Shown here piece after piece: positions 46,327 through 57,435 of a DNA stretch of 64,000 bases. Position 1 is the stretch's first letter. Every line of letters starts with the position of its first letter. The DNA is from Stenogyne calaminthoides (lineage: Eukaryota; Streptophyta; Magnoliopsida; Lamiales; Lamiaceae): the NCBI GenBank assembly GCA_037126765.1, contig JBBCBC010000001.1, forward strand, positions 30,116,804 through 30,180,803. Direction: 5' to 3'. The translations under genes were made by a program, and so were the position numbers. A model generated the notes under the pieces. The model was not told the DNA's origin, made no database searches, and saw nothing but the letters and a program-made list of their open reading frames with translations.

Positions 46327-47245
46327 TTTTTTTTATGATCAAATAATTTATAATTCATAAAATATTAAAAACAAAATATAATTCAAATATGCAAAATATG
46401 ATTTTATATGTTATTGTACTTGATGACTCTATAATAAATAAATGAATCCACAAATTTATATTTGAAAGGAAAAAAATACTATAAAGTACAGAAAACTTGT
46501 AAGGTCTCTTATACGAATCGAGACACATAATTTGCAATCCTCATTTTCTTTTAACTCTAAAGATTGTAACATAAAATTGTTCGTATGTGAAAATCGTCTT
46601 GCAAATATATAAACCTACATTTGAAAGAGATGGACCTTGAAAAAAAGTTTAAAAAATCAACACAAAACTACTCTCTATTAGCTCGAGAGTGAAATTTCGT
46701 TTTGCAAACTCAAATATACCCTAATATCACCAGGAATCATAGATAGAAGCTTCTCATTAATAGACTCCATATCACGATGCATTGGTGCAAGTATTGCTAT
46801 ATCCTAAAAGTAACTTTTAGTGCGAAATTATACGCTATGGATGGGTAAATACACAAATTTAAAGAAAAAAAACATTATTAAATTTTGATCAAATATTTCA
46901 AAGTTTTATTTAATTCAAATTATAAATTATATTCAATAATAGTAATATTTATAATATTTAATATACGTAAAATATAAAAAATATTAATGTATTATTTAAA
47001 TTGAAATTATAAGTTTAAAAAAGGTAATTATTTGACACCGGATAAAGAATATTAATAAAACACGTTAAATTTAATTTTAAAATAAGTAAATATTTAAAAT
47101 CACAAATTTTTAAACACTTCTTTGTAAACTACATTTATTGTAATTTTGCAAGATTTTCCATCATGATCAAGACAATATTTTTAATCTTCTTTACTCTTCA
47201 CTCTTGAGACAACATTATGTAGTTGAATCGCAAAAAAATATATTT
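46327..47245. other. AT-rich, no feature recognised
   Basis: No coding or structural signal was seen. Confidence 0.5.
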
Positions 47246-47605
47246 TAGGTCCGTAACTATGGGGGTGGAAATTTAAGGACAATAAATTTAAATTTTGAAA
47301 AATTAAATTAGGTAGTTTCAGTTTGACAAAAGTAGGCCTGCAAATTTTGAGAGTAAAAAATTTAGTCCCGTAAATTGTGAGTTTCCATAATAGTAGACCC
47401 GTAAGTTTTAAGTTTTCGCAAATTTAGACCCATCAATATGGGAAAAAATGACATATATTTGCCAATATAAAATATTAATTCCCTACTTTTACTGGAAAAA
47501 AAAAGTTAATGTTCTACTTTAGCCCCCCCCCTAATAAAAAGGTAATGTCCTACTTTTCTCAAACTAACTGTCCTTAAATTGTCGCCTCACTTAAGTTGTA
47601 GGTCA
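47246..47605. mobile_element. candidate MITE with long imperfect TIRs
   Basis: The left AATTTAAGGACAA ... TTTGACAAAAGTAGG and the reversed right AATTTAAGGACAG ... TTTGAGAAAAGTAGG share an inverted repeat of about 80 bp. No coding sequence. A Mutator-like origin is possible; no clear duplication was seen. Confidence 0.45.
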
Positions 47606-47944
47606 TAAAAAAATATTTTCCCATATATAGTTGACCCTATGAAAAAACTAGCTTAGAAAGGTACACACCTACTATCGACAATAGAAAAAGATTGATTTTT
47701 TTGTTCATTTGAAACTTAATCAATGATGTTTAATCTAAAGTGGTCAAGGTCAATCATGAAATCCTTCTGAAAATGATTATAGTCTCAAGAACATTACTTC
47801 CAACTTAGTAATAAACAATCTCGTTGCACAACCCAGCCTTTTGATCGATATCCTTAAAAGCATTATCAACACCCATATCTTCAATACCAAACTGTGATTA
47901 GAGAGTCATGAATGGTTAATATAGTTCAAAAATTCAACGAACCT

Positions 47945-48001
47945 ACACACACACACACACACACACACATATCTATATATATATATATATATATATATAT
48001 C
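47945..48001. repeat. (CA)n(TA)n microsatellite
   Basis: About 12 CA units are followed by about 12 TA units. Confidence 0.95.
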
Positions 48002-48399
48002 ATTTATAAAATAGGTGGATGGTGATAATTGAGTTCAATAAAATATATAATTAAAAAAATTATGTAATCTATAATATATAAAATCATTCACTGCCATTAT
48101 TATTTACTCTTATATTTATTTTAGAATAAAGTCAAGTCCATAGATGATACTGTACATAAGTATAGGCCGAGAGACCCCTATTCTTCAATTCTCTTGATTT
48201 TTAGTCAAATTTTTGCAAGATGAAAGATTACTACTTGGTTGCTCTCTACATGGTTAATGGAATGCGTCGCATTGATTGGGTGGGCTATCTCCTATTTTTA
48301 ACTTTGGAACTATCTGAGTCTAATGAAATCATCAGGAAAGAAGATGCCTTCCAGAAAATGTCTTCCTCAGTCGGAAGTTGGAGTTCATCAAGAAAGAAA

Positions 48400-48790
48400 A
48401 GGTCATTCATCGGGGGCCATAATCGGCGGCAATGACGATTTGTTGACAGAAAATCTTATCTGGTTGCTTGCAAAGTCAGTGATTAGATTTTTAAATCGAT
48501 TAGCAAACACTGGTCATTTCTCATCTCCGACGAAGTCTTCACTCGTCTCCACATTTAGAACCATGGTCGTCGCCGTGTCGAGACTCAATATTCATTCATA
48601 ATCCGGGACAAAAGCCATCAGCGTTTCCTCTGTCATCGACATGTGGGTATTGGGAAATGACAGAAGGTGGACTAAAAGATCGACTTTTAGCCCCTTTGGA
48701 GACCTGAGATGACCATTAGGTTTTTGGAAGCTAGAGAAAAAATGGTTGATTTTGTGAGTTATTTGAGAACTTGTATTTATACTTACAAGG
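48400..48790 (-). pseudogene. unrecognised gene-like remnant, minus strand
   Basis: On the minus strand a TATA-like GTATAAATACAAG (about 48771-48783) precedes CT-rich sequence. An ATG near 48644 then opens MSMTEETLMAFVPDYE, a TGA where TGG would fit, and LDTATTMVLNVETSEDFVGD before another stop. The promoter spacing and even codon flow across the first stop suggest a decayed gene. I do not recognise the protein. Confidence 0.3.
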
Positions 48791-48963
48791 AGAGCGTTGT
48801 TTCAATGAAAGAAGATTGCAAGTATTGGGACATTTCCTCTGCATTTGTTAACGATTTTTTCAAGGACTCCTTCAGTTAATCCTTTCAGATGGATGACACA
48901 TAGGCAAGAGAAAATTAACGGATAGACGATGATGACGGGATGTGTCATTCAATCTCAGTCATT

Positions 48964-49870
48964 CACTACAAAAAAAAGGGGTTTAACGACAGTTTTAGCG
49001 ACTGCGAAAACCGTCGCTACAGACTATAGTGATGGTTTCAGTGACAGCTTGTAAACCGTCGGGAAATCGAGCGTCGCTAACATTTAACAATGGTTTTTGC
49101 CTAACCGTCGCTAGTTAGCGACGGCTGGAAATCGTCGCAACTAGCGACGACTGTATCGACGGTCATCTGGATCTGGATCCGGATCCGGGTCAAAATAACC
49201 GTCGATACACTGTCTCTAATATTCCGACGGTGGTGACATCATAACCCGTCGCTAGTATCGACGGAAATATCCGCCAAAAACCGTTGCTATTAGCGACAGA
49301 TTTAGCCTTCGCTATAACCGTCGCTAAATCGTGAATTTTTGGGAAAAAAAATTGCTCACGGTGGTTCGAACCCAGACCTAGGGGGCGCCCGGGTGGGCAC
49401 TGAACCACCCAAGCCACGGACCATCTCGAACTCAACCACCAAGCATCTCATATATAAGCCACTAAGCCTCCCAACGGATCCGGGTCAAAATAACCGTCGA
49501 TACACCGTCGCTAATATTCCGATGGTGGTGACGTCGTAACCCGTCCCTAGTACCGACTGAAATATACGTCGCTAGTAGCGGCGGTTAAAAACCGTTGCTA
49601 TTAGCGACGGATTTAGCCGTCGCTATAACCGTTGCTAAATCGTGAATTTTTGGAAAAAAAAGTGACTCACGGTGGTTCGAACCCGGGCCCAAGGGGCGCC
49701 CGGGTGGGCACTTAACCACCCGAGCCACGGACAATCTCGAACCCAACCACCAAGCATCTCATATATAGGCTACTAAGCCTCCCAATTAAATGAGATAAAT
49801 TTTCGCTCCCAAGGGGGATCGAACACTGGACCTAGGGGCGCCTCAGCGGGGGTCAATCCGGTCGGGCACT
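48964..49870. mobile_element. end of a CACTA element with GCGACGG subterminal repeats
   Basis: It starts CACTACAAAAAAAAGGGG, a typical CACTA terminus, followed by many copies of TAGCGACGG / ACCGTCGCTA. No transposase lies nearby and the other end was not found. The right border given is where the repeats fade. Confidence 0.7.
49177..49784. repeat. tandem duplication of about 300 bp in the CACTA end
   Basis: The segment starting GGATCCGGGTCAAAATAACC at about 49183 recurs at about 49479. Both copies run through GTGGTTCGAACCC to CTAAGCCTCCCAA. They differ by scattered substitutions. Confidence 0.85.
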
Positions 49871-50039
49871 TGCTTTCTTGCGTTTATTTAATGAAATTAA
49901 TTATAAATGTCCTAAAAATCATTTTTTTTTCAATTTTTATTAAATTCTTTATTTCAAGTATCTTTTTTATTGATTCAATCACATTTTAATATAATAATTT
50001 TTTTATATAAATTTAAATTATATTATATTATATTAAAAT

Positions 50040-50500
50040 TGTATTTTTCTATTTAAACAAGTAATACTTTTCTCTCAAAACAAGTAATATTTTTCATCTA
50101 AACAAGTAATATTTTTCATCTAAACAAGTAATACTTTTCATCTAAACAAGTTATACTTTTTTTTAAACAAATACTAATTTTCAAGTAATACTTTTCTTTT
50201 AAAAAAGTTATACTTTTCTATTTAAACAAATTATACTTTTCTATTTAAACAAGTTATACTTTTCATTTAAACAAGTTATACTTTTCTATTTAAATAAGTA
50301 ATACTTTTCATCTAAACAAGTTATACTTTTCTATTTAAACAAATTATACTTTTCATCTAAACAAGTTATACTTTTCTATTTAAATAAGTAATACTTTTCA
50401 TCTAAACAAGTTATACTTTTTCTGATAAAAAAAAATAAGTTATACTTTTCAATTTAAACAAGTTATACTTTTCAATTAAACAAGTTAGACTTTTTGTTGA
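50040..50500. repeat. minisatellite, about 21-bp unit
   Basis: About 20 imperfect copies of TAAACAAGTTATACTTTTC with C(A/T)TCT or CTATT joints. Confidence 0.9.
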
Positions 50501-51839
50501 CTCAGCTAATAAGCTGATTTTTCAAATTTGCACCAAATAAATGGTTTTTGTTCGAGGGGTAAGCTAACGTTTAATAACAAATTTCACTAACACCTAGACT
50601 TAGCTTGTCTTTTAAATGATGTACAGAAATGTGAAAGCTTTTAGTTTATAATAATTTTACTTAATAAAAATAACTTTTAACTTAATTATAAAAACTATCG
50701 AGAGTGATGTTTTAAAATTTTCTTAATGCAAGGATCAACTAACTTAATGTATAGCTAATTAAATTGTTTTGCATGTTTTCTTTATAAAGATATATATAAG
50801 ATGACAATTAAATATATAAAATAGTAGAAGCGCACATGTAAGTATAATGGTTCGAAGATCACGTTTCTACCTTCACTCTTCATTGACAAACTGATGTAAT
50901 TCAAATATCTTAAAAGTCTTGTTTTAGAATGTCAAGGGACACATGTTAGTCTTTTCTCGCCTTGTAGAATTTGACTATCTTGAGTTTAGAGGAGATTAAG
51001 GGGACGTTTAATGTTTGCAAACTCTACTCACAATTTAAAAAATACTTTTCAAAAGGTAAAATTGTCAAAGGGCAACTTAATTAAAAAATAAGTATTTCTG
51101 CCCCTTCACTAGAATTTGTAAATCCTCTTGCAATATCAACTTTTGGTAGAAGTCAACTTAATTTACTAGAATTTCTTCAAACTGCAATGACTCTCAAACA
51201 CTTAAAAGGTAGGATTTCAATATGATTCCAACTATTGCGAATTCTCTTATCATGTTTTAGCCCATAGCTAAGGAGCAATTTTCTCTATGCTTATAGGGGA
51301 AAATATACTCTTCGATATAGAATTCGGACTTGAGAATTTTTTGCTTAGCACAAGCTCAATGTTATTGCTGGAAAATTTGTGATTCTTGTTTGTTTGATCA
51401 CTTAATAGAATTTATGTAATCTTATTATATAAATTTGGTTTTTATTTATAAAATGGATTCGAATTAGGGTTCTTCATAGTTTTGGGGGTAAACTCAGATT
51501 GATTCGTGGGATTTGGTTGATGTAAACTGTAATCAGTTCTTGATTAAGTGTAGTGAATTTGCGTCTTGACTCTCCGTGGATGTCGATATTGATCAAACCA
51601 CGTAAATTCGTTGTTCTTCATTTCTTGTTCAGTTTTTCATTCGGTTTACAATTAATACTGTTTAGTTTTGCAATTGATGCTCTTTCAATTACGAGCTAAT
51701 ACCAGTAGCAAAGTTTAACAATTGTTAACTATACCCGGATCAAGAAGAAATGTAAGAACCTTATCCTTTTTAAATGCAATAAATGCCCCTTTTCTTTTCA
51801 GAGAAAATATAAAAAATAAGGCTAAATCTTGTATGCTTT
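50501..51839. other. AT-rich, no feature recognised
   Basis: No protein family or element border was detected. Short frames are at background level. Confidence 0.5.
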
Positions 51840-51844
51840 CAGGT

Positions 51845-51990
51845 ACATCGTGCACTCATAGTGCATTTTAAAAACATGCAACTTATTATACTGAAGGATG
51901 TAATTTTTTACACTGAACCGTGCAACTATTAATATATGAAAAAGTGATTGCTCGGTTCAATGTAAAATGCACTATGACTTGCTTTAAAAA
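51845..51990. repeat. MITE-like inverted repeat
   Basis: CATAGTGCATTTTA near 51857 and TAAAATGCACTATG near 51962 form inverted arms about 100 bp apart. Confidence 0.45.
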
Positions 51991-52685
51991 AAAAACACTA
52001 TAAGTACACGGTGAATCTGAATGCACATGACACCCACTCAAAAAATAAAACCTCTTTTGTCGATATTTCTCCTAAGTTTGACATTGCACGTTAACAGCAT
52101 GGGGAAAAATATTGGAAGTCCTATTGGAATAAAATTATATTCACACTACAAATCATAGCATCAAAATTAAAATTCAGTTTGGCATGATTCGCAAAAGGCA
52201 GGATTTAATAATGCACCAACCTGTTTTCCAATAAAGCAGTGGCAATAATTTCCCATATCGCTTCAAAAAGCCATAATTTGACATTATAAAAAACACTACT
52301 CCCATATTTCAATATTTCTTATTTTTAATAATAATATTTTATTTTAAAAATAATACAAAACATTTCGTAACACTTAGACATTTTGTTTGAGACGGTGCAC
52401 GTTAGATGTGAGTAAAGTACATTTAATTTATATCCGTCTCATAACCTTATTGATAGTATACAATCTCACACGAAAGTTTGTCTAAAGAAAAAATAACATA
52501 TCTCTCGAATATTTGTCTAATTACTTGTTTAAATGTGTTTCATTTTGTTTAAAAAAAATAAAAATTTATGAGGCACACTTGTATAAAACGATTTCATGGT
52601 GAGAAGGAACATAATTTGGGCATTGACGCTTTAACACTTTATAAGTGATAGGTGTTGATTTGTGCTAGATTTAGACATATCCAAA
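51991..52685. other. AT-rich, no feature recognised
   Basis: No feature supported. Confidence 0.5.
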
Positions 52686-52812
52686 TGGGCAAGACCCGCC
52701 TATGTATGGGGCGGATAGGGTTGAGTATTTACGAGCCCGCTGGGGAACGGGTCTGTTTGGACTGGCCCGCATGGGCCGCGGGTTGGGTTGAATTGGCCCG
52801 CGGGCTTTTTTT
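52686..52812. repeat. GC-rich GCCCGC / GCGGGC palindromic cluster
   Basis: Motifs such as GGCCCGCATGGGCC and GGCCCGCGGGC resemble the subterminal regions of hAT elements. It lies directly beside a receptor-kinase fragment. Frames across it are artefacts. Confidence 0.4.
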
Positions 52813-52904
52813 TTAAAATATTTTCTTTTAATAATATCATTCAATGCACCACCAATGCTTCCTCCACAACTAAATTTGACATTGCTCAATGCCCCACAGC
52901 CTCA

Positions 52905-53145
52905 TACGCCTTCCAAAGTTGTGTATCAGATCTCGGGTTAGCAACGCTCATGAGTCCGATGTCTACATCTTCGGAGTTTTTCTGCTTGAACACGGTACTG
53001 GTGGTGGTGGCGAAGACGGGGTCCACCTCGTCGTATGGGTTCGTTGTATGTTGCACGAGGAATGGACAGGCGAAGTGTTCGTTGTAGAGATATTGATGTA
53101 CAAGTTCCCTAACATAGAGGGACAAATGTGTTTAAAAACTATGTG
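52905..53145 (+). pseudogene. LRR receptor-like kinase fragment (kinase domain)
   Basis: One frame gives CVSDLGLATLMSPM, the activation-loop start of LRR-III 'inactive receptor kinase' proteins, with DLG in place of DFG. At about 52952-52961 the reading must switch frame and then gives SDVYIFGVFLLEHGTG, GVHLVVWVRCMLHEEWTGEV and FPNIEGQM, the kinase C-lobe (..SDVYSFGVLLLELLTG.. in the family). About 25 residues of the activation segment are missing at the switch. The N-lobe, LRRs and membrane segment are absent. Confidence 0.75.
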
Positions 53146-53647
53146 AATCTAATGAAACTTGCCGACAAGGATGAAATAGCCGTGTCCTTTGAATTCTTTT
53201 GTTGAGGAAGTGAACAATTGTACAAATATTATCAATTCTTTTATTACTGAAATAAAATTTAGTATTACGCTTTAGTCTGATTGGATTTTATTGGTGTCTA
53301 ACATGAATATAATAATCTTGTTTGATATTTGTAAAATCGAAAGCATGCTTGAAAAAAAAGAAGAGACTGAGTCCTCATTCTAATTACATAATGGGGGAAT
53401 CACTTGGAGTTAACAAATTCTATGGAGATTCTCAGTACTTGAAGGCTATACAGGGTGGTTGATGATTTAGCACTCGTTGCTAAATGTCAGCTTTGTGGAC
53501 ACACAGGTCACGATTGCCCCCATTAATTTCATTTATACGCAAGGTCGAATTCACTGTACAAATTAATTATTTTGCTTTCTGTTGGTTTTCAAAATACAAA
53601 TACTCTAAATTGTAAATTAACAATCCAAATTGAATATACAGTGGTGA

Positions 53648-53772
53648 ATCTGAAAGTGTTGATTCAACGCATACAATCTTTTATGAGTGGAAAAGAAGCT
53701 GCTCAAACGTCTCTTCTTTCCAAATCATGGTACAACATCTGGCTCAGAGAACGTGATTTTCGTACCAAATAG
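53648..53772 (+). pseudogene. F-box domain fragment
   Basis: LIQRIQSFMSGKEAAQTSLL then SKSWYNIW matches the plant F-box motif (L..IQSF...KEAA.TS.LSK.W...W), which binds SKP1 in SCF ubiquitin ligases. The frame ends at TAG 53770-53772 and no downstream LRR or FBD part is seen. The upstream sequence (from the ATG at 53572) does not look like F-box protein. Confidence 0.7.
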
Positions 53773-54350
53773 CAAGGTTAGTATTAGAGAAGTTTCTAGA
53801 ATAAAATTTTCGACTCATAAAACTCAAGATATCGATTGATTTGGTCAACCATGTTATCTTTGGAAATCACAAGATTATCGCGGATTGCATATTTTGTTTG
53901 ATTTGGTCAACCATGATTTTTAATTTATATTTTAAATTTAATCTCGAAAAATTGGGAATTGCATATAATTATGTTTTCAAAATTTTCAAATCTTAACATT
54001 TATAATTTTTTTTAATTTAAATGATATTTAAATATCCAATTGGCAAATATAATTTATTACGAAATGCAAAACTTTCAATGGACAAATTTACCAACAAATT
54101 TTGAATCTAATAAAAAAATATTACAACTTAATAAAAATTACAAATTCCTAAACACTTCTTTAACCATAAATCAAGAATAATTAATTAATAAGACATTGTT
54201 TAGCAATTAGATTAAATTTCGTTATTTCTAATTTAATTTCCTCCCAGAGCTCAAAGAATTAAATCCGAATTAACTGTTTAAAAAATAATAATATTGGAAT
54301 TCCAGAAAAAAATATTCATCCATAAATTATTCAAAATCTCAACAGACCAA

Positions 54351-54381
<31 letters not shown>

Positions 54382-54442
54382 AAAATACACCAAAACATCA
54401 ATATAAAATTATTTCGGAAAAACACACAACTAAATCAAATCT
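53773..54442. other. AT-rich, with a CA microsatellite
   Basis: (CA)n-type repeat at about 54350-54390. Nothing else supported. Confidence 0.5.
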
Positions 54443-55682
54443 TCAAGCTTCTTCCTCCTCGGTCTTAATCTTCACCATTCTCTTAGTAGTTGACATCCGA
54501 CATTCAATACCAATATCTTCATCCAATATTGTCACTTCCTCGTCGATATTTTTTCTCTTTTTATCAGAGTTACCTCAACACAATCAACATCTTGGTATCG
54601 CAAACAGATGATGAAATTGACTGCGTACATATATTTAATACAAATAATTAAGATTTTCTATTTTTATATTTTTTTATATTTATATTACTTAGGACTCATT
54701 ATTCAAAAGGAAATATACCTTATCTTGATAAGAACATTCATGGTGAGCATCACTCATTGCTTCAGAACCCATGGAGCACTAAACAAATATATATTAAAAT
54801 AAAAAAATATTATCTTTTCTTTATCATAAAATGTTATATAAAAATAATACATCTATAAATCGTTAAGATTATTTAAAGATACGATGTTATCAAAATCAAT
54901 ACCTTGGATGAGCAATCCTTATGTTCATTTTTTCCTATCAAAGATGGATCAGATGACAGCTTCACAACTGTATAAGTATCCCACCCTTGTGATAAATTGA
55001 ATTTGTTTGTCCCAGTGAAAAATCCATGAAATGCAAAAAAAAATCATGAAATGCATATAAAACAGGGGTGAAGGAATGGTGATTCCAAATTTTTGCTTTT
55101 TAAGTCCATGTGTTGTGTTTTGCTTATAATCGAATGCATATGACAAGATAAGAACATAAAGCAATAAAGAACACAACAAAGTATAGTGGTTCTGAGACTC
55201 AAGCTCCTACATCCACTCTCCCTGTTCCTAGGGAAATTCCTTCAAACTGGACTTATCACCCTCTCGGGCTCGCCTCTGGACTTATCACCCTCCACGGGAT
55301 CGCCTACAAGCTTTCAGGCTAACTCACTGTAGCTTACTCACTTCTTCTACAGAGTTTTCTGGCTGACTCACTGCAACTTACTAACTCTTTACAACTCCAC
55401 ACAAACTACCTAACAATAGGGTTTGGGTTTGGTTGGTGTCTCCAACTAGGTTGAGATTTTCCCTTATATTTGTTTAGCCTCAATGCTAAGGTTGGGAAAA
55501 TCTCTCTAAGCTTAGGGTATATCTTGGGTTGCTTAGATTGGGTTTAAGAACACTCTCGAATATATTTGTATGTCTACAGACTTGTGTTCTATGGTGGGAA
55601 TGCTTGAGTATGTGGCTTTTGTCTCTATAGCATCTTTTGCCACATTCTCCACACTTTCCACACTTTAGAATGATGAAAGACC

Positions 55683-55700
55683 TTGTATTTATAGTGTGGA
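55683..55700 (-). promoter_or_regulatory. LTR TATA box (minus strand)
   Basis: On the minus strand CACACTATAAATACAAGG, as in the sister LTRs. Confidence 0.55.
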
Positions 55701-56041
55701 TTTGAATGTTACCGTTGGAGAGAATCACATTCAAATCCATACTATTCTGTAAGTTCTGCAGCTTTTTCAGGGTGGTTGTCTTCCTCTCATTAGTCCATGT
55801 CAATTTGAATCTACTTGGTTATATTCTTGAAAACTTAGGAGTCTTGAGTTCTCTGAGTCTTGATGTCTTCGATGACATCTTGAGTCTTCACTTGCTTCTC
55901 GAGTCTTGAGTTTCTCTGAGTCTCAGGATACTTCTACTCGGTATTCTTGATTCAATGAGACTTCTCTTGGCCGGACCTTATGCGATTAGGCATCTTGACA
56001 CTTTCGTGGACGAGTTGATTCTTGACTTCCAGACATCCTGA

Positions 56042-56180
56042 CCCTCAAGTCACTTTTACTTACTGACCCTCAGGTCACTTTTACTTACTGACCCTCAGAT
56101 CACTTTTACTTACCGACCCTCAGGTCACTTTTACTTACTGACCCTCAGATCACTTTTACTTACTGACCCTCAGGTCACTT
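56042..56180. repeat. 25-bp tandem repeat in LTR U3
   Basis: Five to six copies of CCCTCAGGTCACTTTTACTT followed by ACTGA, upstream of the TATA box in LTR orientation. The array is absent from the partner LTR because of its deletion. Confidence 0.9.
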
Positions 56181-56629
56181 GACTCAGGCTATCGATTTCT
56201 TCTTGCTGATCGATCATTTCGGCCGATCGGATCAACACATCTTCAGATCAACATATCGGGATAGCCAGTCAATTACATCGAAGTTAGCATATCAGTTTAT
56301 CATATCTGATCTCGATCACGTCTGATCTCGATCAGTCTCATCTGCTCCTCTTCTGATCTGCAACCTTCTCTTCTGATCTTCTGTTCAGTTTCTTTCTGAT
56401 CAGCTTGCTTAGCTTTTCTTCTCATCTGATTTGCACAGCTCATCAGTTAACTCGGAACTCGTCTAACTCATCTGATCTCGATCAGTCTCATCTGCAGCCT
56501 CCTCTGATCTCGATAATCTACTTCTGATTCCGTGAGTTCCCCCTCAACTTGTTATCTGTAAATTAGCTTCAATAACACAAGTTGATAATGTTTTGGCATA
56601 ATTCATCAAAACTAAAATATCCCAACAAT

Positions 56630-56641
56630 TTTCCTCTTTTT
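56630..56641 (-). other. polypurine tract of the deleted Sirevirus
   Basis: On the minus strand CAAAAAGAGGAAAA, two bases before the 3' LTR. Confidence 0.8.
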
Positions 56642-56747
56642 GATAATGACGCCAAAACATTAAGATATAAGCATTTTTAAAGAAACGGGTTTTCGTTTAA
56701 AAAGATCAGTTCAGGTGATCACATTAAAAGTGATCTTTTGAACTCCT

Positions 56748-56759
56748 GCTCTGATACCA
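56748..56759 (-). other. primer binding site (initiator-Met tRNA)
   Basis: On the minus strand TGGTATCAGAGC, two bases inside the 5' LTR. Confidence 0.9.
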
Positions 56760-56761
56760 AT

Positions 56762-57435
56762 TGTTTGTCCCGGTGAAAAACCCATGAAATGCGGAAAAAA
56801 TCATGAAATGCATATAAAACAGGGGTGAAGGAATGGTGATTCCAAATTTTCGCTTTTTAAGTCCATGTGTTGTGTTTTGCTTATAATCGAATGCATATGA
56901 CAAGATAAGAACATAAAGCAATAAAGAACATAGTGGTTCGGAGACTCAAGCTCCTACATCCACTCTCCTTGTTCCTAGGGAAATTCCTACTGGACTTATC
57001 ACCCTCTCGGGCTCGCCTCGGGACTTATCACCCTCCACGGGATCGCCTACAAGCTTTCAGGCTAACTCACTGTAGCTTACTCACTTCTTCTACAGAGTTT
57101 TCTGGCTGACTCACTGCAGCTTACTAACTCTTTACAACTCCACACAAACTACCTAACAATAGGGTTTGGGTTTGGTCGGTGTCTCCAACTTGCTTAGCTT
57201 TTCTTCTCATCTGATTTGCACAGCTCATCAGTTAACTCGGAACTCGTCTAACTCATCTGATCTCGATCAGTCTCGTCTGCAGCCTCGTCTGATCTCGATC
57301 ATCTACTTCTGATTCTGTGAGTTCCCCCTCAACTTGTTCTTTCGTTTCCCCTCAACTTGTTATCTGTAAATTAACTTCAATAACACAAGTTGATAATGTT
57401 TTGGCATAATTCATCAAAACTAAAATATCCCAACA
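56762..57435 (-). repeat. 5' LTR of the deleted Sirevirus, lacking 958 bp
   Basis: It is collinear with the 3' LTR except that the segment equal to 55448-56405 is missing. The junction is CCAACT/TGCTTAGC at 57190/57191. The missing piece contains the TATA box and the tandem array, so this LTR has lost its promoter. Confidence 0.9.

Larger units (their letters stand above)
55004..56627 (-). repeat. 3' LTR of the deleted Sirevirus (full length)
   Basis: 1624 bp from TGTTTGTCCCAG to ATATCCCAACA (plus-strand reading). It contains the TATA block at 55683-55700. Confidence 0.9.
55004..57435 (-). mobile_element. internally deleted Sirevirus with two LTRs, inside the RPA1-like gene
   Basis: The 3' LTR (55004-56627), a 134-bp interior and the 5' LTR (56762-57435) are all in minus orientation. 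The interior keeps only the primer site and the polypurine tract. Flanks are GAATT (54999-55003) and TAATT (57436-57440), 4 of 5 bp matching. Removing it restores the reading through the RPA-like exon. With no gag or pol it depends on other elements or is dead. Confidence 0.9.

Noticed and set aside
49360..49700. GGTTCGAACC motifs as possible tRNA genes
   Set aside because: The B-box-like sequence has no A box or cloverleaf around it; it is part of a duplicated transposon segment.
50040..50500. Regular repeats as a CRISPR-like array
   Set aside because: Units are contiguous with no unique spacers, in a plant genome; it is a minisatellite.
53470..53530. CQLCGHTGHDC as a zinc knuckle
   Set aside because: Spacing is shorter than CX2CX4HX4C and no gag sequence surrounds it.
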